Source: Myxococcota bacterium (GTDB taxonomy: Bacteria > Myxococcota_C > UBA6777). Taken from it: a stretch of 7,135 nucleotides of DNA. Below are positions 1 to 6,776 of this stretch, piece after piece. The notes under the pieces are model-generated. The model searched no databases. It was given only the letters and a program-made list of their open reading frames with translations, and was not told the origin of the DNA. A program made the translations under genes and the position numbers. The first letter of the stretch is position 1; each line of letters begins with the position of its first letter. The stretch is from positions 1-7,135 of the forward strand of contig JAKLKB010000201.1 of NCBI GenBank assembly GCA_023150835.1. The letters are read 5' to 3'.

Positions 1-2134
1 CGTACATCAGCGGAGGCTCACCCACCGCTTTGGACTTAAAGATCGCGTAGGGACTGCCCGCGAGATCGAGGGACTCGACACGCAACTGTTCGGGAACGGC
101 GAAGATATCGGGGACTTTGTACGTGCTGAGCGCGTTGGAGAGCAAGCGACCTTGCTCGTTAAAGCGAAGTTCTTCCATCGTCATCCATCCGATGCCTTGG
201 ACGATCCCGCCTTCTGCTTGACCGAGATCGACATCGCGGTTCATGCAGTCGCCAAAGTCATGGATCACATGCACGCGATCAAAGGAGTAGATCCCACGAA
301 GGCAGTCGACCGTAGCGATCAACGCGGCACATCCGTACACATGGTACGCAAAAGGATGTCCTTTTTCGAGGGTGGTGTCAAAGGAAAGGCCGGGCGTAGC
401 GTAATGCGCGTATTCAGACAGGCTCACCCGTTGGTTGTAGGCTTCAAGGGCGATCTGATCGAAGGAGAGTTCGACCGCTTGGCCGTCTCGACAGATGCGG
501 CCTTGTTGGAGCTTGAGAGCGGAGGCATCGCATCCAAGCATCACAGCGGCAACGCCGATCAAGCGTTGGTGGACGCGTTCACAGGCTTGGGCGAGGGCTT
601 TTCCGTTGAGGTCAGCGGTGGCGCTTGCGGCGCTTGGAGAAGTGTTGGCGATCCGCGAAGTGTTGGTGGCCTCGATGCGCACGCGATCAGCGTGGATGCC
701 AAGGGTGTGGCTGGCGACTTGGATCATCTTGGTGGAGACGCCTTGCCCCATCTCGACAGCCCCTGTGCTGATGCTGACACTGCCGTCTTGATAGACGTGA
801 ACAAGCGCCCCTGCTTGGTTGAGGGTCTTTTTGGTAAAGGAGATCCCAAAACAGATCGGCATCAAAGCCAGTCCCTTTTTTTGGAAGGGATGGGATTGAT
901 TGAATGCCTCGATCTGTTCGGATAATCGGCCTATATCGATGCGCTGTTCAAGAGTCTTCCAAGCATCGTGGGCGCGGACATCTTGGGCCGTTTGACCATA
1001 CGGGAAGGTATCGCCTTCGCGAAGCAAGTTCGCGGCTTGGATGCGATAGGCGGGAAGGGACAAGGCTTCTGCGGCATGAGCGATGGCAGTTTCGATCGCA
1101 AACATACCTTGGGGGCCGCCGAATCCGCGAAAAGCGGTGTGTGAAGTGGTATTGGTTCGACAGGATGCAGCGGTGGCACGAGCGTTGGGGACAAAATAAC
1201 TGTTCGTAAAGTGAAACAAGCTGCGTTCCAAGACGGCAGGCGAAAGATCAGCGGAAGCACCGGCATCTTGGTAGAGGAAGACTTCATAAGCGAGGATGCG
1301 CAGATCTGGATCGAGGCCGATCTTGTAGTCGAACTCGTAGGGGTGTCGTTTGCCAGTCATCGCCATATCATCAAGGCGGTGGAGGATCAGCTTGACAGGC
1401 CGATGAAGTTTGAGGGCCGCGAGGGCCGCCATCACGGCCCAAGGAGTGGCCTGATCTTCTTTTCCACCGAATCCACCGCCAAGACGGAGGACATCGACTT
1501 CGATCGAGTGCATGGGCAGAGCGAGGACACGGGAGGCTGTGCGCTGAACAGCGGTTGGGCCTTGGGTGGAAGAAAGGACGCGCAAGTGACCTGTTTCGGT
1601 GGGGTAGGCGTAGGCTCCTTGGGTTTCGATGTAAAGGTGTTCTTGGCCGCCACAAGAGCCTTTCCCTGAGAAGAGATGCGTGCATTGCTCCCAAACCACC
1701 GAAGGATCGCCGATCTGGAAAGTGCGGACGCGCCCGATCACTTCGCCGATGGCGTAGGCTTCGCGAGGACTGGTGACAGGGCGAAGCGGTTCGATATCGA
1801 GTTTGATCAAGTCGCGTGCAAGGCGTGCGTGGTGCTCCGAGTCAGCAACGATGATCGCGATGGGTTGGGCGCGGTAGTGGACTTCACCGTCCGCAAGCAA
1901 TGGCTCATCGGGAAAGATCCCGCCGATCTGATTTTCGCCCGGGATATCTTTGGCGGTCAGGATCGCCACCACACCTTGGGCTTGAAGGGCCTGATCGAGA
2001 TGGATCGCACGCAGCTTTCCGTGAGCTTCGGAAGATCCAAGGAGAACAGCATGCAACGTTCCTTCGCGTTGGGGGACGTCGTCGACGTAGAGGGAGCGTC
2101 CTGTGACGTGTTTTTGAGCGTCGATGTGTTTCAC
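1..2134 (-). CDS. xdhB: Xanthine dehydrogenase, molybdopterin-binding (large) subunit, 3' end cut by the window edge
   Basis: This subunit carries the molybdenum active site that hydroxylates hypoxanthine and xanthine in purine catabolism and works as a complex with the FeS/FAD subunit encoded just upstream. The symbol follows Rhodobacter usage; in E. coli the letters are swapped. The frame is open for 711 codons from a GTG at 2134-2132 to the left edge. Family members run to about 780 residues, so roughly 60-70 are missing. The N-terminal domain begins HVTGRSLYVDD (residues 9-19). Visible active-site signatures are GGQEH (Q164), GGGFGGKE (E226, bovine Glu802), AFRGFGGPQ (R336, bovine Arg880), FPYG (F377), FGISF (429-433), MGQG (462-465) and, at the very edge, AVGEPP, whose E706 matches bovine catalytic Glu1261. 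E226 and R336 together favour a purine substrate over the aldehyde oxidase and CO dehydrogenase relatives. The GTG start is fixed by an AAGGAGG seven bases upstream and overlaps the xdhA stop by 4 bases. The preserved residues suggest a working enzyme; only the C-terminus is unseen. Confidence 0.95.
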   Translation of the reverse strand, partial: MKHIDAQKHVTGRSLYVDDVPQREGTLHAVLLGSSEAHGKLRAIHLDQALQAQGVVAILTAKDIPGENQIGGIFPDEPLLADGEVHYRAQPIAIIVADSEHHARLARDLIKLDIEPLRPVTSPREAYAIGEVIGRVRTFQIGDPSVVWEQCTHLFSGKGSCGGQEHLYIETQGAYAYPTETGHLRVLSSTQGPTAVQRTASRVLALPMHSIEVDVLRLGGGFGGKEDQATPWAVMAALAALKLHRPVKLILHRLDDMAMTGKRHPYEFDYKIGLDPDLRILAYEVFLYQDAGASADLSPAVLERSLFHFTNSYFVPNARATAASCRTNTTSHTAFRGFGGPQGMFAIETAIAHAAEALSLPAYRIQAANLLREGDTFPYGQTAQDVRAHDAWKTLEQRIDIGRLSEQIEAFNQSHPFQKKGLALMPICFGISFTKKTLNQAGALVHVYQDGSVSISTGAVEMGQGVSTKMIQVASHTLGIHADRVRIEATNTSRIANTSPSAASATADLNGKALAQACERVHQRLIGVAAVMLGCDASALKLQQGRICRDGQAVELSFDQIALEAYNQRVSLSEYAHYATPGLSFDTTLEKGHPFAYHVYGCAALIATVDCLRGIYSFDRVHVIHDFGDCMNRDVDLGQAEGGIVQGIGWMTMEELRFNEQGRLLSNALSTYKVPDIFAVPEQLRVESLDLAGSPYAIFKSKAVGEPPLMY

Positions 2135-3552
2135 AGTAGAGCCTCCTTGACGACGGGGATCGCGGTTGCTTCGGCAAAATGCGCCATGACAAGCTGGCGC
2201 AACAGCAGTCGTTTGTAATCCGCAGAACCACGGATATCACTAATCGGTTGGACTTCGGACTGAGCGCGTTGGGCGGCTTCGAGAGCGGTCTCCCCCGTCA
2301 GCGGTTGGCCGACGAGCCATCGAGAAGTCTCGCGCAAAAGCTTGGGGATCGGTGCGACGCCTCCTGCGGAAAGGCGGGCTTTTTGGATGATGTCACCTTG
2401 GACTTCAAGACGCATCGCTGCGTTGACACTGGCGATATCGAGAAACGTGCGCTTGCTCACCTTTTCAAAGTTGACGCGGCTTTGGGGTGTCGTGGAAGGA
2501 AAGCGCAGGCGCGAGAGGATCTCGCCTTGTTGTTTGGAGAGCGTCTTGTAGCCGAGATAAAGCTCTTCGAGCGGCAACCAGCGCTGTGCGTGTTGGGCGG
2601 AGAGTTCGATCTCTGCGCCCAAAGCGAGCATCAAGATCGTGACATCGCCGATCGGAGAAGCATTCACAAGATTGCCTGCGATAGAAGCGATGGTACGGAT
2701 CGGCGTCGAGGCGACGAGTCGCATCCATGCTCGGATCGAGGGGAGCGTTTGGGCGATCAAGGGCGAACGGTTGAGATCTTCCATTGTGGCCGCCCCACCG
2801 ATGTAAACAAAACCATCTTGCTCCTCGATCGCTGTGGAGGCGTAGTCTTGGGCAAAAGCAACGTCAGCATCGCGGATCGCTTCGGGGCGTTGGACATTGA
2901 GATCACTGCCTCCCCCCAACAGGACGGTGGGAGCGGAGGTTGAAGAGGTAAGCTCAGCGGGGCGACGTGCAGGGATAGCGCGAAGCCGCGCAGGAATACC
3001 GGCAAAATAAGGCGGAACAAAGCCTTTTTCGATCAACCACGCCATCTGCTCGGAGCCTTGGGGCTTTTGTTGAAGTTGTTCGGAAACTTCGGAGAGTGCG
3101 CGCTCAATCGACTTATAACCTGTGCAACGACAGATGTTTCCGCTGATCGCGTCGCGGGGATCGTCTTGATAGACCGAGCTGGATTCGAGTGCAAAGCCCG
3201 TCATCGAAACCACAAACCCCGGCGTACAAAAGCCGCATTGCGTCCCCGAATGTTCCACCATCGCCCGCTGTACAGGCGTCAACGTCTCTTTGCTCAGCCC
3301 CTCCACCGTCACCACGTGCATCCCATGTACACGCCCCAACGGGAAAAGACACGAAGTCACAGGAAGATACTTGACGCCCTCCCCTTCGAGTGTACCGATC
3401 AGCACCGAACACGCACCGCAATCCCCCTCACGACAACCGATCTTGGTCCCTGTCAGGCGTTGGTGTTCACGAACAAAATCCAGTAAAACAAGACCCTCTT
3501 GTGACGAAGTCTTGATCAGTCGGTCGTTTAACAAAAATTGAATCTCTGCCAT
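2131..3552 (-). CDS. xdhA: Xanthine dehydrogenase, [2Fe-2S] and FAD-binding (small) subunit
   Basis: This subunit passes electrons from the molybdenum site of XdhB through two [2Fe-2S] clusters to FAD and on to NAD+. It has 473 residues from the chosen start, close to the 462 of Rhodobacter XdhA. The plant-type ferredoxin domain has ligands C40, C45, C48 (CREGDCGAC) and C68. The second cluster domain has C106, C109 (QCGFC), C141 and C143 (CRC). The FAD domain follows from about residue 195, with GGGSDL (213-218), ASTPIR (281-286) and GNLVNASPIGD (293-303). The C-terminal flavoprotein domain has the family-typical SAGGVAPIPK stretch. An in-frame ATG at 3561 would add three residues, but an AGAAGG sits nine bases before the ATG at 3552 and directly abuts the 3561 ATG, so 3552 is preferred. 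The gene is first in the operon and its stop overlaps the xdhB start, implying translational coupling and 1:1 output. No key residue is missing. Confidence 0.96.
   Translation of the reverse strand: MAEIQFLLNDRLIKTSSQEGLVLLDFVREHQRLTGTKIGCREGDCGACSVLIGTLEGEGVKYLPVTSCLFPLGRVHGMHVVTVEGLSKETLTPVQRAMVEHSGTQCGFCTPGFVVSMTGFALESSSVYQDDPRDAISGNICRCTGYKSIERALSEVSEQLQQKPQGSEQMAWLIEKGFVPPYFAGIPARLRAIPARRPAELTSSTSAPTVLLGGGSDLNVQRPEAIRDADVAFAQDYASTAIEEQDGFVYIGGAATMEDLNRSPLIAQTLPSIRAWMRLVASTPIRTIASIAGNLVNASPIGDVTILMLALGAEIELSAQHAQRWLPLEELYLGYKTLSKQQGEILSRLRFPSTTPQSRVNFEKVSKRTFLDIASVNAAMRLEVQGDIIQKARLSAGGVAPIPKLLRETSRWLVGQPLTGETALEAAQRAQSEVQPISDIRGSADYKRLLLRQLVMAHFAEATAIPVVKEALL
2142..2148 (-). promoter_or_regulatory. 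Ribosome binding site of xdhB
   Basis: AAGGAGG on the minus strand, seven bases before the GTG at 2134. It lies inside the end of xdhA and decides the non-ATG start of xdhB. A strong site inside the preceding gene supports independent as well as coupled initiation. Confidence 0.85.
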
Positions 3553-3561
3553 GATCTTCAT

Positions 3562-3567
3562 CCTTCT
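3562..3567 (-). promoter_or_regulatory. Ribosome binding site of xdhA
   Basis: AGAAGG on the minus strand, nine bases before the ATG at 3552 but directly touching the other in-frame ATG at 3561. The spacing therefore selects 3552 as the start. Confidence 0.6.
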
Positions 3568-3592
3568 CTACAGCAGCGCAGCGAAAGGCCAG

Positions 3593-3622
3593 AATGTACC
3601 GCGCCCCACAACAAACCGTCAA
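3593..3622 (-). promoter_or_regulatory. Possible sigma-70-type promoter of the xdhAB operon
   Basis: Reading the minus strand, TTGACG (3622-3617, five of six to the -35 consensus) is followed after 18 bases by TACATT (3598-3593, four of six to the -10 consensus). Transcription would begin near 3586, giving a leader of about 35 bases before the xdhA ATG. No operator palindrome is evident. This is a match to consensus only and such matches arise by chance, so it is moderate to weak evidence. Confidence 0.4.
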
Positions 3623-3630
3623 GAACAGTC

Positions 3631-3691
3631 CACGGAACACACGGAACACACGGAAAGAAGAGCCCACAAAACACACAGAAAGCACGGAAAA
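3631..3691. repeat. Degenerate 9-bp tandem repeat, consensus cacggaaca
   Basis: Three direct copies of a 9-base unit fill 3631-3657 (cacggaaca, cacggaaca, cacggaaag). After seven unrelated bases, three diverged copies follow at 3665-3691 (cacaaaaca, cacagaaag, cacggaaaa). The array sits in the divergent intergenic region between xdhA and the serine hydrolase gene. Translated on the minus strand it gives a repeated FRVFRVFRG peptide, a well-known spurious translation of an intergenic repeat dispersed in many environmental bacterial genomes. It is most likely non-coding, and its function is unknown. Confidence 0.7.
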
Positions 3692-3694
3692 AAC

Positions 3695-3701
3695 AGGAGA
3701 G
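3695..3701 (+). promoter_or_regulatory. Ribosome binding site of the serine hydrolase gene
   Basis: AGGAGAG ends six bases before the ATG at 3708. It decides that start over the in-frame ATG at 3594, which would put the repeat array into the protein and bury the signal peptide. Confidence 0.8.
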
Positions 3702-3707
3702 TTACGA

Positions 3708-5729
3708 ATGGAGCGAAGTATACGAAAGCTCGGGTGGTTGTTGGTTTTGGCTTGTGCGGGGGTAGTCAACGCAAGTCCGCCCTCCAAACCACCGATGCGA
3801 CGGGCAGAAAGCCGCCCCGTAGAGACGAAAGAGACGAACAAGCTCGCAGCATCGCAGGCTCCCGCCAACGGTGCGGCAGGATCCGAGGCGACGTTGGGGA
3901 TGAGGTCGGATATGTCGGAGCAGACGCTGCGAAAGTTCTTTGAGGCTCAGATACCTCGGCTGACGAAGAAACATCACCTTGCGGGAGCGACGTTTTCGGT
4001 AGTGTATCGGGGCAAGATCTTGTTGCAGCAAGGGATAGGAGAGGCGGATCGCGAATCAAAGCGCAAAGTCGATCCCAACAAGACGTTGTTTCGGGTGGGA
4101 TCGATCTCAAAGCTGTTCACTTGGATCGCGGTGATGCAGTTGGTGGAGGCTGGAAAACTCGATCTGCACACCGATATCCAGCGCTACCTTCCGAAGCTCA
4201 AGCTGCCCGCAACCTTTGGAAAACCGATCACGATCGCGCATCTGATGTCGCATACACCCGGATTTGAAGACATCTTGCTGGGGCTGTTCACCAAAGATCC
4301 CAAAGCCCTCAAACCGCTCGAACAAGCTGTGTTGGAACGCATTCCGCTGCGTGTGCGTCCGCCCGGGGAGAGCGTGGCCTACTCAAACTACGGAACCACT
4401 CTTGCGGGCTATCTCGTCGAGCAGGTGAGCGGCGTCCCATTTGAGAAGTATGTGCAGCAAAAGATCTTCGATCCCTTGGGGATGACAGACGCGACTTTTT
4501 CACAGATCGACACCGCCAAAAGCGCTGCGATGGCAAAGGGTTATACCTTTCTTGGCAAAGACGCCAAAAGCCAGCAGCCGACATGGAAGCCACAAGGATT
4601 CGAATACATCTCGCAGTCCCCTGCGGGCGCGATGTCTGCATCGGCCCACGCGATGGCGCGCTTCATGTTGGGGTATCTTCAAGGCGGTGCGTTGGAGGGC
4701 AAACGCATCTTGCGCGAAGAGACGATCCGACGGATGGATCAGGCGCACTTTCGGCCCCATCCAAAGGCAAGGTCTTTCGCACACGGATGGATCGAGATCA
4801 ATCGACAGAATCCGCGAATCATCGGTCATCTCGGAGATACGATCTATTTTCATAGTGCTTGTTTTCTTGTGCCATCCGAACAGTTGGGGGTATTTTTTTC
4901 GACAAACACCTCGACGGGGATGATGGCTTCTTTTTCGTTGGCAACAGCGTTTTTGAAGCGTTTCGCCCGAAGCATCGAGGGTCGTGCTTTGGCAGCGCGT
5001 CGTCCTGTCCCGTCCAAAGAGTATCTGTCGCAGTTTGCAGGAGTATTCGCCACCAATCGGCGCTCGGAGTCGGACATGACGAAGCTGGCGGGTTTGGGGA
5101 TGCGTGTCGAGGCCCGAGTGAGCGAGACCGTCGGCCAATTGGAGATCTTTGATTTTCTACAAGGAAAGCGGATCAAACACATCGAAGTCGAACCCGATGT
5201 ATTTCAAGAAGTCGAAGGGCTTGGTCGGTGGATCTTTTTACGGAACAAACAAAAACAAGTGGTGGGTTTGTTTGGCAACGGCTTTCCTGTGATGACCTTC
5301 GTTCGGCCACCTTGGTATGAGTCGACTTTGCTGAATGTGGGGATCGTGGTGTTGTTTTTGTTGTGTCTATTGATGGGGTTGTTTGCCCGTCCGACGGGGA
5401 TATGGGGATGGTTGATGGCAAAGTCTCGACTGCAAGGGGAAGAACGCACCGCAGGGCTGTTTGGTTTAGGGGTGTTGGTGGGCTATATTCTGTTTTTTCT
5501 TTCGATCTTGGCGACGATCTCGGATGATTTTATTTTTGAGATACCGCGCCGCTGGGTGTTCTGGCTGCCGTATCTCCCGATGCTGCTGACAATTGGGATG
5601 TTGTATTACGCCGTGTTGGTGTGGCGTCGGAGTTTGTTTGGTTGGATTGGGAGAGGGTTTTATACGCTGTTTGCGGTGAGCGCATCGGCATTTGGCTGGT
5701 TTTTGATGTACTGGAAGATCGTGGCTTAA
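3708..5729 (+). CDS. Secreted, membrane-anchored beta-lactamase-fold serine hydrolase with C-terminal transmembrane domain
   Basis: A 673-residue member of the class C beta-lactamase / penicillin-binding-protein-like hydrolase family (Pfam Beta-lactamase type). These enzymes use an acylated serine and act as peptidases, esterases or amidases; the substrate here cannot be told. Residues 1-22 form a signal peptide (RSIRK, then a hydrophobic run ending VNA|S). A low-complexity linker (about 23-65) leads to the catalytic domain (about 70-390), with SISK (nucleophile S132, K135), SHTPG (181-185), YSN (225-227) and HLG (374-376) in the usual order. Residues about 410-530 form a beta-rich domain of the kind often trailing this family. 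Four hydrophobic helices follow at about 540-560, 583-604, 616-639 and 650-669, so the catalytic part should face outward while tethered to the membrane. A C16 in the signal is a poor lipobox because L14 stands at -2. The start is set by the AGGAGAG at 3695. It stands alone, divergent from xdhAB, and no link to purine catabolism is apparent. A true antibiotic beta-lactamase role is unlikely given the family's breadth and the membrane tail. Confidence 0.9.
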   Translation: MERSIRKLGWLLVLACAGVVNASPPSKPPMRRAESRPVETKETNKLAASQAPANGAAGSEATLGMRSDMSEQTLRKFFEAQIPRLTKKHHLAGATFSVVYRGKILLQQGIGEADRESKRKVDPNKTLFRVGSISKLFTWIAVMQLVEAGKLDLHTDIQRYLPKLKLPATFGKPITIAHLMSHTPGFEDILLGLFTKDPKALKPLEQAVLERIPLRVRPPGESVAYSNYGTTLAGYLVEQVSGVPFEKYVQQKIFDPLGMTDATFSQIDTAKSAAMAKGYTFLGKDAKSQQPTWKPQGFEYISQSPAGAMSASAHAMARFMLGYLQGGALEGKRILREETIRRMDQAHFRPHPKARSFAHGWIEINRQNPRIIGHLGDTIYFHSACFLVPSEQLGVFFSTNTSTGMMASFSLATAFLKRFARSIEGRALAARRPVPSKEYLSQFAGVFATNRRSESDMTKLAGLGMRVEARVSETVGQLEIFDFLQGKRIKHIEVEPDVFQEVEGLGRWIFLRNKQKQVVGLFGNGFPVMTFVRPPWYESTLLNVGIVVLFLLCLLMGLFARPTGIWGWLMAKSRLQGEERTAGLFGLGVLVGYILFFLSILATISDDFIFEIPRRWVFWLPYLPMLLTIGMLYYAVLVWRRSLFGWIGRGFYTLFAVSASAFGWFLMYWKIVA

Positions 5730-5759
5730 CGACGTGAGTTCGAGCAAGAAAAAAGTTGT

Positions 5760-6050
5760 ACCCGCTTGTTTTCTCAGACAAAATGTAGTTGCAAAACGAA
5801 CACCCAAAGAAAGCAAGGGGCACGCTCATGGATCGAACCGAAATCTTTTGCCATGTCGATGATTTTTATCAAGCCTTCGAGAAGGATTGGACGGATTACG
5901 TCGAAGAGATGGAGTTTTCCGTCGCAAAAAGAAAGCGGAAAAAGCCAACGTCGATGACCGCAGCCTTGTCCCCGATATGATGACGGTCTTTTTGGCCGAC
6001 TCTACGGGGATCGCGGATACATCTCGCAAGATTTATCCGAGGACTTGTTC
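5760..6050 (+). mobile_element. Remnant of an IS982-family insertion sequence, internally deleted and missing its right end
   Basis: Intact IS982-family elements are about 1 kb with one transposase gene; only about 290 bases remain. The probable left tip is ACCCGCTTG at 5760, since inverted repeats of this family commonly start with ACCC, and it lies 68 bases before the transposase ATG. The coding remnant is described separately. No matching right inverted repeat or target duplication was found before the 3' end of the nucleotidyltransferase gene at 6075, so the right end has been lost. The left tip assignment is tentative. The element sits directly between the serine hydrolase gene and the AT-rich gene pair. 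Confidence 0.65.
5828..6050 (+). pseudogene. IS982-family transposase, broken (internal deletion plus frameshift plus 3' truncation)
   Basis: The first ~42 codons from ATG 5828 read MDRTEIFCHVDDFYQAFEKD..., followed by a basic KRKRKKPTSM stretch, the typical N-terminus of IS982-family transposases, which are about 290 residues when intact. At about 5947-5959 the reading jumps frame to NVDDRSLVPDM, the conserved segment normally near the C-terminal third (family form GNVDDR.PVPD). At about 5985 it shifts again to GLFGRLYGDRGYISQ...EDLF, the family's next conserved block. So roughly 150-200 central residues, including part of the DDE catalytic core, are gone. One base is missing in the short G-run at 5984-5986, and the last ~70 residues are absent after about 6050. 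The literal ORF stops at 5980. It cannot encode an active enzyme. The family assignment rests on motif recognition and was not searched. Confidence 0.75.
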
Positions 6051-6074
6051 AGAAGATCGAAGTCTATGGAAAGG

Positions 6075-6566
6075 CTATTTCTTTTTTTCTCTCAGTGTGC
6101 TTTCCAATACAGGTAAAACAGCAAGATCTTTTTCTCTACCAATTTCTCGTTTTAGTTGGATGAGGCTTTCCAGTCCTTGCGAGCGAAAAGTAAAATCTTC
6201 TACCTCAAACGCTTCGGATTCTCCGAGTAAATCTTCATAAGACCTCGCATGATCTGCTTTCCCCACGAGGCAAAGGACATCAAGAGGACCGGCATCTGTG
6301 AGAAGTAAATTGTGCCCTTGACCCATGAGAGCCGACTTGGAGGGTTCGATCCGTACATCTTTTCTGGCTCGGTAGTAAGCGTTCAGTTCTTTTAGTGCGG
6401 TAAGAAGGCGCTCCACGTTTTCTTCCGAGCGAAGGTGGAGAATATCCAGATCGAATGTTGTGACAGGTGCTCCATGAAGAACAGCACTGACGCCTCCTAC
6501 AACGATAAAAGCGACATTGTGTTTGTGTAGTATGCTGAGGACTTTGACAAAATCAGTTTTTTGCAC
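6075..6566 (-). CDS. Nucleotidyltransferase-fold protein (DUF6036/AbiEii-like)
   Basis: A 163-residue protein with the signature of the nucleotidyltransferase superfamily: an N-terminal helix, then FIVVGGVSAVLHG (G24-G25) and TTFDLDI with acidic pair D39 and D41. A third acidic residue lies at D96 in GPLDVLCLVG. The C-terminal segment (LIQLKREIGREKDLAVLPVLE) is the helix typical of small families of this fold, such as DUF6036 and the AbiEii toxins. These proteins transfer a nucleoside monophosphate from NTP to a protein, RNA or small molecule; the target here is unknown. The start is GTG 6566, with GAGGA seven bases upstream. A TTG at 6587 would add seven residues without a good site. It overlaps the stop of the preceding 65-residue gene by 14 bases, so the two are probably coupled. 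Its DNA is more AT-rich than the xdh and hydrolase genes. It ends against an IS982 remnant. No HEPN-type partner is visible. The fold is fairly sure; the role is open. Confidence 0.85.
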   Translation of the reverse strand: MQKTDFVKVLSILHKHNVAFIVVGGVSAVLHGAPVTTFDLDILHLRSEENVERLLTALKELNAYYRARKDVRIEPSKSALMGQGHNLLLTDAGPLDVLCLVGKADHARSYEDLLGESEAFEVEDFTFRSQGLESLIQLKREIGREKDLAVLPVLESTLREKKK

Positions 6567-6750
6567 GGATGCTTCCTCGGAGAACAATGAGGCTGTTCAC
6601 GCTCGATTGAAGGTGGTGGAGTCTTTCTGTGGGAGAGAGAGAAAGCATCCAGCGAATTAAGGTCAAGTCCACTCCTTCCGAATTGTAGAGACTTTCGTTC
6701 TGATCTTTATGCACTGTTTCTTTGTTTTTTTGTGTTTGTTGTTCTGGCAT
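6553..6750 (-). CDS. Small 65-residue protein of unknown function, partner gene of the nucleotidyltransferase
   Basis: I cannot assign a named family. Residues 1-25 are hydrophilic and rich in Q, K, N and E (MPEQQTQKNKE...), probably disordered. Residues 26-59 form a compact predicted helical region, VDLTLIRWMLSLSPTERL (27-44) followed by a second helix to about residue 58. The tryptophan-containing LIRWMLSLSPTERL stretch is a pattern I associate with short ORFs lying directly upstream of nucleotidyltransferase genes. The start is ATG 6750, with a strong AAAGGAG seven bases upstream; ATG 6777 would add nine residues with no comparable site. Its stop lies 14 bases inside the nucleotidyltransferase gene, which points to a co-translated pair, such as an antitoxin or a regulatory or targeting subunit. 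There is no signal peptide and no membrane segment. The coding call rests on the ribosome site and the overlap; the function is inference only. Confidence 0.7.
   Translation of the reverse strand: MPEQQTQKNKETVHKDQNESLYNSEGVDLTLIRWMLSLSPTERLHHLQSSVNSLIVLRGSIRAKN
6574..6578 (-). promoter_or_regulatory. Ribosome binding site of the nucleotidyltransferase gene
   Basis: GAGGA on the minus strand, seven bases before GTG 6566 and inside the end of the preceding gene. It favours the GTG over the upstream TTG at 6587. Confidence 0.6.
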
Positions 6751-6757
6751 CTTTGTT

Positions 6758-6764
6758 CTCCTTT
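6758..6764 (-). promoter_or_regulatory. Ribosome binding site of the 65-residue gene
   Basis: AAAGGAG on the minus strand, seven bases before ATG 6750. It is the strongest such site in this part of the window, and it selects 6750 over the upstream ATG at 6777. Confidence 0.75.
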
Positions 6765-6776
6765 GTTGTTCCGCCA

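Noticed and set aside
152-925. Long plus-strand open frame (257 codons) antisense to xdhB
   Set aside because: The opposite strand encodes an uninterrupted xanthine dehydrogenase subunit with all expected motifs. The antisense frame is a by-product of its codon use and matches nothing recognisable.
2179-2943. Plus-strand open frame of 254 codons antisense to xdhA
   Set aside because: It lies wholly within the FAD-domain coding region on the other strand, has no ribosome site that I can see, and gives no recognisable domain.
3594-3707. N-terminal extension of the serine hydrolase from the ATG at 3594
   Set aside because: It would consist largely of the translated 9-bp repeat and place the signal peptide internally. 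The ATG at 3708 has an ideal AGGAGAG site.
5887-6240. Plus-strand open frame of 117 codons
   Set aside because: Its first part is the transposase remnant in a mixture of frames, and its second part is antisense to the nucleotidyltransferase gene. It is not a gene in its own right.
6075-6587. TTG start at 6587 for the nucleotidyltransferase
   Set aside because: It has no convincing ribosome site, whereas GTG 6566 has GAGGA at ideal spacing, and the fold begins soon after that residue.
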